A stretch of 64,000 bases of DNA from Palsa-343 sp036269135 (lineage in GTDB: Bacteria > Acidobacteriota > Terriglobia > Terriglobales > Acidobacteriaceae). The notes below the pieces were generated by a model that worked only from the letters and a program-made list of their open reading frames with translations, did not search any database and had not been told where the DNA came from. Location: contig DATASQ010000009.1 of assembly GCA_036269135.1 (NCBI GenBank), positions 108,252-172,251 of the forward strand, given 5' to 3'. The translations under genes were made by a program, and so were the position numbers. Positions 40,418 to 48,723 of the stretch are shown here, one piece after another (positions within the stretch are counted from its first letter, which is position 1; every line of letters begins with the position of its first letter).

Positions 40418-42859
40418 TCACGGCTCCAGCCGCAGCGTGTGCGCCGTATGCGCCGCCACCGCCGCCTCGGAAAACGGCAGCGCAAACGTCGTGCCGCCAT
40501 ACCAGTACCGCCATTGATCCATGTAATAAGGGCTCAGCGGATCGCCCGACTCGCCGGTCAGGATATTCTCGGTCGCCCCGTCAATATGGCTCCAGTCGAT
40601 GGTGAAGCGCTCGGAGGGCCCGAAGGTGCGCGCCACCTGCTTCACCGTGGAGGTGTCGCCCGACTGCGGCTGCTCGCCGGTCCCCGTCCACCTCTTAAAC
40701 CACGGCAACATGCCATAGAGAGGATGCTCCACGTCGACGGGGTGCGCGTAGCCGTACTTCCAGGCCTTCAGATCCAGCGGCGCGGGCGCCTGCTCCATGC
40801 CCTGGCGCACCAGGTCCGCCAGGAAATCGTCCCAGGTGGCGTAGCCCGGCGGCAGCCATCCGGGCGGCTCGTTCATCAGGATCTGCTCGCCGGCATAGAG
40901 GCTCTCGGCCCAGTGATAGAGCTTCCAGTCGTCGCCCAGCTTCGGCCTCAGCAGCATGGGATAGAACACAGCCTTGGCCGCCGCGACAATCGCCGCCGGC
41001 GCGGAATCCACCGTGACCGCGCCATCCCAGGTGCGCAGCAGGTTCGCCGCTTCGCGCAGGCGCGCGTCGGACTTGCCGGCATGATCGACGCCGTAGGCGA
41101 GCCGCTGCGCGATCTCCTGGTCCAGCGAGGAGTAGACATCGGTCTGCAGCGTAAGCATGTCCTGCTGGGTCAGCTTCTGCTTTGGCTCGAGCCATTTCCA
41201 GATACGCTCGTTGCGATACGGATCCGCCCACTCCAGCGTGAGCGGCGTGGGGTAGTTATCCGGGGTGATCCGGGAATTTGCCGTGGCCAGAATGCCGTCC
41301 GGGGGATCGAAAGCGGTCGGCAGCTGGTCGAAGGGGATGAATCCCTGCCACTCGTGCTGGCTGTCCGTGATGGGCACGCCCGCCAAACCGCCGGGCCGCA
41401 GAGGGATGTCGCCGACCGCCTGGTAGCCGATGTGGCCCTGATCGTCGGCGTAGACCACATTCTGCGTCGGAGCCCACCAGGTCCCGAGGGCGGTGCGGAA
41501 GTCGGTCCAGTTCGCGGCGGTGTCCATGGCCAGCAGCGGATACCCCGCGGCCTTCGGATCGTAGATATCCCATTTAAGCGCCAGGGTTCGGTTCTCGCCG
41601 GGGATCAGAGGCGTGATGACCACGCCGTGGCCTGTGCGCTCCACGTCCACGTGCACATCCTCGCCGCCGCGCACGCGAATCGTCTCCGGATCGTGTTCGA
41701 TCGGGTGCCACGCGCCGTTCGGGCCTTCGTATTCGTCCTGCGCGTTCACATGCTCCACGTAGATGTCCTGGGTGTCGCCGTAGAGGGCGGTGAATCCCCA
41801 GGCGACGTGCTGGTTGTGGCCGGCGACAATCAGAGGCAGACCGGGGATGGTCAGCCCGGCGGCATGAAAGCCGGGCGCTTCGAGATCGGCCTCGTACCAG
41901 ATGTTGGGAATCTGGTGGGGCAGATGCATGTCGTTGGACAACATCGGCTGGCCGCTGGCGGTACGGGAGCCGGCGACCACCCACTCATTCGAGCCGCTGG
42001 TGCAGCCGAGGCAGCTGGCCAGGTCGCCGGCGCTCATCCGCAGCAGCGGCGCCAGATCGTCGTGGAGAAATCCCCACTGGCTGGGATCGAGGGGCGGGTT
42101 GGGAATCACCTGGTTGGGCGCGGTAAGCGGTGTCTGGTCGCTGACGGGAGGATGGTCGCGCCAGGAGCCGGTGGGATAAAGGTCTCGGGCCAGCGTCGGT
42201 CCCAGGCGCGCTGTAATCTGCTCGCGCTCCAGCTTCTCGGGCCAGTGCTCGTCGAGCAACTGGACCATGCCCAGCACCACCAGCATCGAGTCCACCGGCT
42301 GCCACTGCGCCGGGCGATAGACGAGGACGCGAAACTCCGCGGGCAGGCGATCCTGGTGGGTGTTGATGTACGCGTTCACGCCCTTCGCATACTCCTCGAA
42401 GAGCTGCTGTTCCTGGGGAGTGAGGCTCGAGGTCAGGCGCTCGGCGGTCGGCCGCATGGCCAGGACGCGCTCCATGCGGTCGTGGGCGACGAGCTTTGAG
42501 CCGAGGATCTCCGCGGCGGTGCCACCCGCCATGCGCCGGGCCATATCCATCTCCCACAGGCGGTCCTGCGCGGTCACATAGCCCTGGGCGAAGAGCAGAT
42601 CGTTCAGGTTGGCCGCCTGGATATGAGGAACGCCATGCTCGTCGCGCCGCACGATGACGGACGCGCTCAGGCCCGGCGTGAGGAACGTGCCATCGAGCTC
42701 CGGGAGCGAGGCGCGCATTGCATGCTTCAGCCAGACACCCGAGCCAAAGACCGCGCCCGCCACTAAAAGGATCAACAGGAGGAGCAGAATCAGGACCACC
42801 CGCAGCAGCGGATGCCGTCGCTCCTCTTCCTCCACATCGACGCTTCGCCCCAGAGCCAT
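40418..42859 (-). CDS. Penicillin acylase family (Ntn-hydrolase) protein
   Basis: 813 residues, made as one chain and self-cleaved. An N-terminal membrane anchor (about residues 19-42) replaces a signal peptide. The alpha chain has VRRDEHGVPHIQAANLNDLLFAQGYVTAQDRLWEMD; the processing site is Gly289-Ser290 in CTSGSNEWVVAG, Ser290 becoming the N-terminal nucleophile of the beta chain; SNDMHL and NIWYEADLEAPGF follow. Family members hydrolyse beta-lactam side chains or acyl-homoserine lactones. No AHL synthase is in the window to support quorum quenching. First gene of a three-gene minus-strand run. Confidence 0.92.
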   Translation of the reverse strand: MALGRSVDVEEEERRHPLLRVVLILLLLLILLVAGAVFGSGVWLKHAMRASLPELDGTFLTPGLSASVIVRRDEHGVPHIQAANLNDLLFAQGYVTAQDRLWEMDMARRMAGGTAAEILGSKLVAHDRMERVLAMRPTAERLTSSLTPQEQQLFEEYAKGVNAYINTHQDRLPAEFRVLVYRPAQWQPVDSMLVVLGMVQLLDEHWPEKLEREQITARLGPTLARDLYPTGSWRDHPPVSDQTPLTAPNQVIPNPPLDPSQWGFLHDDLAPLLRMSAGDLASCLGCTSGSNEWVVAGSRTASGQPMLSNDMHLPHQIPNIWYEADLEAPGFHAAGLTIPGLPLIVAGHNQHVAWGFTALYGDTQDIYVEHVNAQDEYEGPNGAWHPIEHDPETIRVRGGEDVHVDVERTGHGVVITPLIPGENRTLALKWDIYDPKAAGYPLLAMDTAANWTDFRTALGTWWAPTQNVVYADDQGHIGYQAVGDIPLRPGGLAGVPITDSQHEWQGFIPFDQLPTAFDPPDGILATANSRITPDNYPTPLTLEWADPYRNERIWKWLEPKQKLTQQDMLTLQTDVYSSLDQEIAQRLAYGVDHAGKSDARLREAANLLRTWDGAVTVDSAPAAIVAAAKAVFYPMLLRPKLGDDWKLYHWAESLYAGEQILMNEPPGWLPPGYATWDDFLADLVRQGMEQAPAPLDLKAWKYGYAHPVDVEHPLYGMLPWFKRWTGTGEQPQSGDTSTVKQVARTFGPSERFTIDWSHIDGATENILTGESGDPLSPYYMDQWRYWYGGTTFALPFSEAAVAAHTAHTLRLEP

Positions 42860-42996
42860 GCCGGGTTCATTCTCTCAGAATCGAACGAGGGCGGAGGACG
42901 CAGTCTGAAGACAACCGGGCCCCCGACCGGTCTGCGAACCCAATCGGAGGCCTGAGCTCGATTCCCTGTTGCCTTTTACCGCTCTTCGGCTGCAGG

Positions 42997-43027
42997 CGGT
43001 TGCCGGTTTCCAGTCGCCGGTCCCCGG
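42997..43027. repeat. Heptamer array E
   Basis: Four 7-mers CGGTTGC, CGGTTTC, CAGTCGC, CGGTCCC and a partial fifth, in the 292-bp gap before DUF2905. Same period and similar unit as array D (AGGTTGC). Confidence 0.55.
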
Positions 43028-43139
43028 AAAAGGCAGGAACGGGTGTTGCGACGTGGGAAACGGTACCGACTCGGTGCGCGCATGCGCTGCGCCGATCTCT
43101 ATTCCACGCGGGACCTCTTTGGCTTTTCGTCAGGCGTTC

Positions 43140-43145
43140 TAGACT
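43140..43145 (+). promoter_or_regulatory. TAGACT -10-like box before DUF2905 gene
   Basis: TAGACT ends 6 nt before the ATG at 43152; no ribosome-binding site lies between, so a leaderless start is likely. Confidence 0.45.
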
Positions 43146-43151
43146 GACCCT

Positions 43152-43367
43152 ATGGGCGATGTGGGGCGGGTGCTGATCGGCGTCGGGCTGCTGATTGCCG
43201 CGGTTGGCGTGGCGGTGCTGCTGCTGGGCAAGGCGGGAGTGCCGCTGGGGCGTCTGCCGGGCGACTTCGTCTGGCGGGGGAAACACACCACCGTCTATTT
43301 TCCGCTGGTGACCTGCATCGTCGTGAGCGTGGTTTTGAGCTTCGTTGTGTGGCTCATGCGAAGATAA
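43152..43367 (+). CDS. DUF2905 family small membrane protein
   Basis: 71 residues with two membrane helices (GVGLLIAAVGVAVLLLGK and TCIVVSVVLSFVVWLM) separated by the conserved loop LGRLPGDFVWRGKHTTVYFPL, which is the DUF2905 signature. Widespread in bacteria; function unknown. The loop's PGD and the K/R-rich middle would face the cytoplasm or periplasm depending on orientation. Confidence 0.9.
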   Translation: MGDVGRVLIGVGLLIAAVGVAVLLLGKAGVPLGRLPGDFVWRGKHTTVYFPLVTCIVVSVVLSFVVWLMRR

Positions 43368-43400
43368 GCCGGAAGCAGACCCCACTTGCGGAGACCCGGT

Positions 43401-44081
43401 GTGAAGCCAATCGTGAAGTTTCTGTCGTCGCGGATGAGCGTGAAGTTCTACAAGCGCGCGATGACCTATGCGCTGCTGCGGGAACAGTTTCCTGAGATCG
43501 AGTCGCTGCGCGAGTACCCCGACAAGCCGGCGATCTGGTCGGCCGCGATCGAAGCGGCGGGCGGACGCGAGGCGCCGATCACGTATGTGGAGTTTGGCGT
43601 TTACGAGGGCGAGTCGTTTCGCTGGTTTCTGGCCAACAATACCCACCCCTCCTCGAAGTTCATCGGACTCGACAGCTTCCACGGGCTTCCGGAGGCGTTT
43701 GGGAAGATCCCGGCCGGGTATTTCGATCTGGGGGGGAAGGTTCCCAGGATCGAGGATCCGCGGGCGGTTCTGATCCCGGGCTGGTTCAAAGACACGTGGG
43801 AGGAGCTGGCCGGACATCTCGCGGGGCGCGAGAATCTGCTGGTCAACCACGATGCGGACCTCTACTCTTCGACGCTGTTCGAGCTGGCGCGCATGGATAC
43901 GCTGCGCAAGCCCTACATTTGCGTGTTCGACGAGTTCACCGGACCGGAAACGCTGGCGGTCGCCGACTATCGGGAGGCGTTTGGGGCGAGGGTGGAGTTG
44001 ATGGGGAAGATCACGGTGAACGGGTTTGGGGAGCAGGTGCTGAGCCGGATTGTGCCGGGGGAGAAAGGGAGTCGGGAGTAG
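43401..44081 (+). CDS. Class I SAM-dependent methyltransferase-like (TylF-type) protein
   Basis: 226 residues. SAM-binding motif I appears as TYVEFGVYEGESFRWFL, motif II as SSKFIGLDSFHGLPEAF, and a later acidic block VNHDADLYSSTLFELARM with VFDEFTGPE. These match the TylF/MycF-like group (macrocin-O-methyltransferase-related) often found in glycan clusters. GTG at 43401 is chosen since GGAG lies 9 nt ahead; a TTG at 43386 is also in frame. The last codons lie within heptamer array B, so the C-terminal EKGSRE is repeat-encoded. Confidence 0.8.
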   Translation: MKPIVKFLSSRMSVKFYKRAMTYALLREQFPEIESLREYPDKPAIWSAAIEAAGGREAPITYVEFGVYEGESFRWFLANNTHPSSKFIGLDSFHGLPEAFGKIPAGYFDLGGKVPRIEDPRAVLIPGWFKDTWEELAGHLAGRENLLVNHDADLYSSTLFELARMDTLRKPYICVFDEFTGPETLAVADYREAFGARVELMGKITVNGFGEQVLSRIVPGEKGSRE

Positions 44082-44094
44082 GGAGTCGGGAGCC
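44067..44094. repeat. Heptamer array B, across the methyltransferase-like stop codon
   Basis: GGGAGTC, GGGAGTA, GGGAGTC, GGGAGCC in direct succession; the second unit contains the TAG stop (44079-44081). Confidence 0.7.
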
Positions 44095-44130
44095 GGTCTC
44101 TCCGCTTTGGCCGGATCACATATCAGGAGA

Positions 44131-44159
44131 AAAAAAAGGGCTCCTCGGGATGAGGGGCC
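44131..44159 (-). terminator. Intrinsic terminator after the hemerythrin gene
   Basis: Stem 44139-44146 with 44152-44159 (one mismatch, loop GGGAT), followed on the minus strand by seven or more T. Nearly the same sequence recurs at 44774-44802. Confidence 0.85.
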
Positions 44160-44182
44160 GCGATTCTGTTGGCGATCCGCGG

Positions 44183-44608
44183 TCAGGACGCAAGGTGAAG
44201 TTCGCGCTTTTGCGGGACATCGAGCCAGAGCTGATACTGCAGGTCCGCTCCGCCGACGTGGTCGAGATGACTATCGGTCAGGAGGTTCATGGCGTCGCGG
44301 ACCCGGGTCAGATCGCCACGCTCGAACCGGGATTCAAGCTTCTGCATGCTTTCCATCATGCCCAGGTGACTGAGCAGATGATGGGCCGATTGCGGGTAGC
44401 GAGTGCTCATCATCATTCCTTCTTCCAGTGCGAAGTGAACGCGGCAACGACGCTCAAGGGTGTGGAGAAGAGGAACGATCAGGGTGGGGTTCCGGCCGTT
44501 GAGGAACAGGTCCTGAATCTCACAGATATTTTCGAAGATCTCGCGGTGGTCGCGATCCAGCATTTTGTTATCGAGGTTGACCTGGCCGTGGACGCCCATC
44601 CATCCCAT
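44183..44608 (-). CDS. Hemerythrin-domain protein
   Basis: 141 residues, four-helix bundle. Candidate di-iron ligands: DRDHREIFENI (first helix), RRCRVHFALEEGMM (H and E), SAHHLLSHLGMM, and DSHLDHVGGADLQYQL with the bridging Asp. Resembles bacteriohemerythrins, which bind O2 or NO. AGGAG lies 5 nt before the ATG at 44608; the frame upstream is not conserved in type. A single gene, with its own terminator, flanked by a second copy of that terminator upstream. Confidence 0.85.
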   Translation of the reverse strand: MGWMGVHGQVNLDNKMLDRDHREIFENICEIQDLFLNGRNPTLIVPLLHTLERRCRVHFALEEGMMMSTRYPQSAHHLLSHLGMMESMQKLESRFERGDLTRVRDAMNLLTDSHLDHVGGADLQYQLWLDVPQKRELHLAS

Positions 44609-44911
44609 GTGTGTGCTCCTGTGCGGGGGGTGCAGTGTAGGGTGTATCGGCGTGGCGAGCGGGGAGCTTGATGGTCTCGACCTGCGAAGGTGAAAATACG
44701 CGGCAGGACTGGACTTTTCCAGGAAGTTGGCAGGCGGGTGACAGCTTTGCTGCTTCGGGGCCGGATCAGGAGCAAAAAAAGGGCCCCTCGGGGTGAGGGG
44801 CCAATCTGCCTTGGTTCTCTCGTTGTGTGAGAGCTTGTTGCGACCTGCCTTCCATTGAGGCCGATCCGGTTGGCTGCGACGCAGCACCCTTGAGGGGAGG
44901 GCTGCGCGGAA
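44609..44911. other. Intergenic region with a terminator
   Basis: 303 bp between the hemerythrin and OmpA-family genes, both minus strand. It holds the OmpA-gene terminator at 44774-44802 and presumably the hemerythrin promoter nearer 44700; no further gene or repeat is evident. Confidence 0.6.
44774..44802 (-). terminator. Intrinsic terminator after the OmpA-family gene
   Basis: Perfect 8-bp stem GGCCCCTC/GAGGGGCC (44782-44789 with 44795-44802), loop GGGGT, then seven T on the minus strand. Shares the flank CCGGATCAGGAG-like sequence with the terminator at 44131. Confidence 0.9.
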
Positions 44912-45814
44912 TTACTGCTGCGTCGCACCAGTCGGTGAGCCGCCATTCGGCATGCTCAAGGACGCTAAACTGTTGGCCATCAAGCTGACGCGAACCACGC
45001 TCCCCGGCTTGGATTCGCCGTTGTTATCGGAGCTGAGGGGCGCGTTGCCCATGGCGATTTCGTGGATGCGCCAGACCGGAATCTGGTGCTCGGCCAGGTA
45101 GCGGACGACGGCGTCGGCCATACGCTGGGAATGCTCGATGCCCGTCATGCCGCGCATGCGGGAGTAGCCGGCAACCTCAACCACGTAGCCCTTCTGACCC
45201 TGCATCTGGCTGACAACCTGATCCAGAGCGTCTTTCGCTTTCTGGTTCAGCATGGTCTGGCTGGCGCGGAAGTTGATATCGACGTTGGTGATGGGGTGAT
45301 ACTGATCGATGCCGGCAACGGTCTGACCGAGCTGCTCGGTCTTCTGGCTGGCATTCTGGGCAACCTGGGTGGCCTGCGTGGCCGTCTGGTTGGCCTGGCC
45401 GGCGGTCTGGTTGGCCTGGTCGGCGGTGGATTGCGCCGCATGGATACCGTTCTGAGCGCGCTGATCGACGTCCTTAATATCGTTGGCGTTCTTCGCCTGA
45501 AGCTGGTCGAGTTCGTTGAGGCGATCCTTCACGGGATCGATCTGCCGGTTGACCCACTTCTTGCGGGCGAAGGGGTTCATGTGACCCCAGAAACCTTCGT
45601 TGGACTTCGTCGGCAGCGGAGCTTTGCCGGTGCCGGTTTCGGGGGTACCGTTCTGGGTCTCGACCGGGGCGTTGGCATTCGTGGAGGCGCCGGTCTGGAC
45701 CTGAGGGGAACTCTGCGGGGGATTCTGAGGAGTATTCTGCGCAACCGCCGGCAAACCCAGACTCGCTGCCACCAGCAGTACGGTGATCGCTCCGGGATTC
45801 AATTTGGTTTTCAT
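44912..45814 (-). CDS. OmpA-family peptidoglycan-binding outer membrane protein with Ala-rich heptad linker
   Basis: 300 residues. Signal peptide (to VAQN), a Gln/Pro/Asn/Thr-rich low-complexity stretch, then about six 7-residue repeats such as ADQANQT, AGQANQT, ATQATQV (about residues 120-165), an Lpp-like coiled coil. The C-terminal OmpA domain is complete in outline: VDINFRASQTMLNQKAKDALDQVV, VVEVAGYSRMRGMTGIEHSQRMADAVVRYL and the final SVVRVSLM. It likely links the outer membrane to peptidoglycan via a rod. No beta-barrel domain is present. The ATG at 45814 gives the best signal peptide. Confidence 0.88.
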   Translation of the reverse strand: MKTKLNPGAITVLLVAASLGLPAVAQNTPQNPPQSSPQVQTGASTNANAPVETQNGTPETGTGKAPLPTKSNEGFWGHMNPFARKKWVNRQIDPVKDRLNELDQLQAKNANDIKDVDQRAQNGIHAAQSTADQANQTAGQANQTATQATQVAQNASQKTEQLGQTVAGIDQYHPITNVDINFRASQTMLNQKAKDALDQVVSQMQGQKGYVVEVAGYSRMRGMTGIEHSQRMADAVVRYLAEHQIPVWRIHEIAMGNAPLSSDNNGESKPGSVVRVSLMANSLASLSMPNGGSPTGATQQ

Positions 45815-46046
45815 GAGTTTTAGTTTTCCCTGTCCTTGTTTCAACGAATGCGGGAACGCTGCGCAGCACCCCGTCGGTACGCGGGAGAAAGAGCACATGC
45901 TTTGCCAAACTTCGGGCCGTTTCGGGAATGATGTAAGGCTTTTGGAATCAGCGTCGATTTAGGCGGGGAGAAGGACAGGCGGGAGAAGCGGGGCGGGCGG
46001 CGTGCAGCACTTGCAGGGGGACGGGGAAGAAATTACCGGGTCGGCA

Positions 46047-46586
46047 CTATTTACCGGCGACGTCGATGACGCGAATCTCGGGGTAATTTTGGTTCCAGTC
46101 CTGAGCGACGTGGTCGAAGATGAGGCGGAAGTCGCGGGTCTGGCCGGGGAGGATCGGGTCGGCGCGGACGGGCTCGGTGTCCACGTAAGGGACACGCGTG
46201 CGGATGAGGTTGAGAGGCATCGTCTCTTTTTGGACCAGCTGGTTGGCGACGTCGCGGAAGGCGACCTGGACGGTGATGGCGGTGAGGGTCTCGGAGCCAT
46301 GGTTAGCGATCTGGCCGTCGAGGTAGGTGCTTTGTCCGCCGATGGCGCTGTCGGCCTGGCTCATCTGGAGGTTACTGACGGTCAGGCTGGCAGAGTAAGG
46401 AGAGGGAGGCGCGAGGCCGGCGCCTCCAGGATTGGCCGGGGCGGCGCGGTGGCTGAAGAAGACGATGGCGCCGAGCACGAGGATGACGACGCCCCCGGCG
46501 ATGACCCAGGGCAGAGGCGAGCGAGGCTCGGGTGCCGCGGGGCGATCGGGGGGAAAGAGACCTTGGCCGGATCCAGAGGCGCTCAT
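46047..46586 (-). CDS. DUF2393/FxLYD-type membrane-anchored protein
   Basis: 179 residues. Pro-rich cytoplasmic lead, one membrane helix (LPWVIAGGVVILVLGAIVFF, about residues 25-45), then an Ig-like beta domain: SLTVSNLQMSQADSAIGGQSTYLDG, ETLTAITVQVAFRDVANQ and LPGQTRDFRLIFDHVAQDWN. Matches the acidobacterial DUF2393/DUF3426-like group. Role unknown. ATG 46586 chosen because upstream sequence is not membrane-protein-like. Confidence 0.75.
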   Translation of the reverse strand: MSASGSGQGLFPPDRPAAPEPRSPLPWVIAGGVVILVLGAIVFFSHRAAPANPGGAGLAPPSPYSASLTVSNLQMSQADSAIGGQSTYLDGQIANHGSETLTAITVQVAFRDVANQLVQKETMPLNLIRTRVPYVDTEPVRADPILPGQTRDFRLIFDHVAQDWNQNYPEIRVIDVAGK

Positions 46587-46758
46587 CGAGGCGATTGTAC
46601 ATCCGGGGGGTGGTGGAGAAGGAAAAGCAGGCGGGCTTGCTGACGAAGGAGTGACGTCGCAAAATTTCCTGAAAAAGTCCTCGTTTTCCGAATCAGATTT
46701 GCCGAAGAATGTGTCTAAGCAGGCAGTACAGCAGCACATTATTTTTGCGAGGCCTTGT

Positions 46759-46872
46759 ATGATGACTTCCCCCAACGGGCCGCAGAGCTCCAGCCGCAAC
46801 GAGGAATATGCCTATCGGATAGGGGCGATTGCGGCGGCGCTGATTTTGATCCTGAGCTGGCTGAGCGCGTAA
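46759..46872 (+). CDS. Possible 37-residue single-helix membrane protein
   Basis: Begins MMTSPNGPQSSSRNEEYAYR and ends in one helix, IGAIAAALILILSWLSA, at the stop. GAGG lies 8 nt before the ATG. No homologue recognised; small tail-anchored proteins of this kind are often missed. It could be chance, since the gene is short. Confidence 0.4.
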   Translation: MMTSPNGPQSSSRNEEYAYRIGAIAAALILILSWLSA

Positions 46873-46934
46873 AGCGCGGCAGGGCCGGGCACCGCGACGC
46901 TGACGCGCCGCGGCTCTTCTTTCGATTCCCTACT

Positions 46935-48323
46935 TTATTTTGCGGCTGATTCTCGAGCTGACTCTCGAGCCAGGGCTCGCTTGAGAAGCACTTCGAGCGC
47001 GGACTTGTGTTCGGCGTATTCGGCTTCGGTGAGCTTGCCTTCGAGACGTTCGGTTTCGAGGGCGAAGAGCTCTTCCTTAAGGGCGGCGAGTGTCCCGGAA
47101 GCGGTCACCGGCTTGAGATGAGCGCCGTTGGCGGCGGGGGCCGAGGCGAGGCCAGCGCGAACAGCGGTGGCTTTGACGCCGGGGGGCAGCGTGGGGGTGA
47201 GCGGGTTGGGAGCGGGAACGGCGCCGGCGGTTTGCGGGCCGGGTTTGGCGCGGAGTATGAAAGCGGCGGCGATGACCAGGGCGAGGCCGACGCCGCTGAG
47301 GATCCACCACTTATATTTCTGCAGCGGGTCGGGGGTATCGATGGGATTGCCGAGTCCGCCACCGGGGGCATTGGACGGGGCCGCGGACTGGCCTCCAGGC
47401 TGAGCTGACGGGTCGGGGCCGGGGCCGGACTGATCGCCCATGCCCTGTCCAGGACCGCCTTGTCCCTGGGCCTGCTGTTGCTCGCGGGGCATGGAGCCGG
47501 TGCCGGAGACCGTGAAAGCGATGGGCGTGCCGGCTTTCACGTTCGTGGCGAGAAAGGTTTGGGTGCCGGGGCCGCTGGCATCGCCCTGGAGCGGCTGGAA
47601 TCCCTGGCCGGCGAAGGTCATGGATTTGGGCAGCATGACGGCGACGTTGTCGGCGGCCATGGTGACCTGGGCGTGGAGAGTGGCGCTGCCGTTGTAGGGC
47701 AGGTGGTAGCCGATCTGGAAGCGGGTTTCGCCGGGACGCAGCGGGAAAATAAACGCGTAACGGCCTTTTGCGCCGGTGGGGACAGGGCTGCTGGCGACGG
47801 CCATGCCGCCGGGACCGGCCGCGGTGGCGCCTTCGAGAATGGCGTCGGCGGGGAGATTGATCTCAAAGCTGTGGTCGCTGAGCTGGGTCCTGGGAGGCTT
47901 GGATTCGTTGCGGACGAAATAGCTTTCGGTGACGCTGAGGCCCCGCTGATTGGTCTCCATGCGCTCGACGTCGGCGTAGACGTGAATGCCGTCGACTTTG
48001 GGGGCAACGTCGTAGACATCGATGTTGACGCTGGTGGTGTTGGGCGGGACCGGGCCGTAGTAGGAGGCCTTTTCGTGGTCGACGCGGACCAGGTGCATGC
48101 CGTTGGTGTCGGGCACGGTGAAGGAGTAGTGGCCCTTCGCGTCGATCCTGGTCTGGGCGGATTCCGTCATGCCCTGCTGCAGGTCGAGGAGCACGGCTGT
48201 ATCGCCGGCAGCGGGCTTGCCGGTGGTCTTGTCGATGACGGTGCCGGAGATGGTGGCCGCCGCAAGGGAAACCGGGAGAGCGAGAGCGGCAAAAAGAGAG
48301 AGGCGCGTGAACAGGGTCTTCAT
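46935..48323 (-). CDS. Carboxypeptidase-regulatory-like domain membrane protein in the ccm operon
   Basis: 462 residues. Signal peptide (to AAA), an N-terminal Cna-B/carboxypeptidase regulatory-like fold (ISGTVIDKTTGKPAAGDTAVLLD ... KGHYSFTVPDTNGMHLVRV), a second beta domain, a Gln/Gly/Pro-rich linker (MPREQQQAQGQGGPGQG), a membrane helix (WWILSGVGLALVIAAAFIL) and a cytoplasmic helical tail (LAALKEELFALETERLEGKLTEAEYAEHKSALEVLLKRAL). The tail resembles the CcmI-like protein upstream. Not a known Ccm component, but co-transcribed with ccmF-ccmH, so perhaps an accessory for haem or apocytochrome handling. Confidence 0.75.
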   Translation of the reverse strand: MKTLFTRLSLFAALALPVSLAAATISGTVIDKTTGKPAAGDTAVLLDLQQGMTESAQTRIDAKGHYSFTVPDTNGMHLVRVDHEKASYYGPVPPNTTSVNIDVYDVAPKVDGIHVYADVERMETNQRGLSVTESYFVRNESKPPRTQLSDHSFEINLPADAILEGATAAGPGGMAVASSPVPTGAKGRYAFIFPLRPGETRFQIGYHLPYNGSATLHAQVTMAADNVAVMLPKSMTFAGQGFQPLQGDASGPGTQTFLATNVKAGTPIAFTVSGTGSMPREQQQAQGQGGPGQGMGDQSGPGPDPSAQPGGQSAAPSNAPGGGLGNPIDTPDPLQKYKWWILSGVGLALVIAAAFILRAKPGPQTAGAVPAPNPLTPTLPPGVKATAVRAGLASAPAANGAHLKPVTASGTLAALKEELFALETERLEGKLTEAEYAEHKSALEVLLKRALARESARESAAK

Positions 48324-48338
48324 GGGTTCCAGTCTTGC

Positions 48339-48635
48339 TCAGCCGTGCAGCGGCGCCTGATATGGAGTCAGGGCATCGGATTCGAGCAGGTCGATTTCGG
48401 CCACAGTTTCGGCAGCCTCGTTTTCAAGCAGCGCGCGCTGCGCGGCGTAGTCTTCTTCGGGGTATTTCCCGGAGCGGTATTCGAAGTTGAGGTCGCGGAG
48501 GTTTTCATAGAGGACCTCGCGGCGCTCGCGCAGGTATTCAAGACGGGTCTTGGCGTGCTGGGCTTCGACATGGCGCTCGGGCCAGAAGACATAGAGGAAG
48601 CAGCCGATGAGCAAAACGGCCGAGGCGAGAATCAT
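48339..48635 (-). CDS. CcmI-like small membrane protein
   Basis: 98 residues: an N-terminal membrane helix (MILASAVLLIGCFLYVFW) then a charged helical hairpin ERREVLYENLRDLNFEYRSGKYPEEDYAAQRALLENEAAE, like the N-terminal part of CcmI/CycH, which chaperones apocytochrome c. Lacks the TPR domain of full CcmI. Lies between ccmH and the carboxypeptidase-regulatory-like gene with a 15-bp gap downstream. Confidence 0.75.
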   Translation of the reverse strand: MILASAVLLIGCFLYVFWPERHVEAQHAKTRLEYLRERREVLYENLRDLNFEYRSGKYPEEDYAAQRALLENEAAETVAEIDLLESDALTPYQAPLHG

Positions 48636-48646
48636 AGGGACCCTCC

Positions 48647-48695
48647 AGGGCGCAGGGCGCGGAGTACAGAGCGCAGGGTACAGGGCTCAGAGCAC
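48647..48695. repeat. Heptamer array C
   Basis: Seven consecutive 7-mers, among them AGGGCGC (twice), AGAGCGC, AGGGTAC and AGGGCTC, filling most of the gap between the CcmI-like and ccmH genes. The clearest of the five arrays. R-G-G/A-G-Y-N-C describes the unit. Confidence 0.8.
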
Positions 48696-48723
48696 AGGAA
48701 AAACCTGAGTGGACGCCGCGTCG

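Noticed and set aside
48647..48695. Heptamer array considered as a CRISPR remnant
   Set aside because: The period is 7 bp with no 23-40 bp repeats, no spacers and no cas genes.
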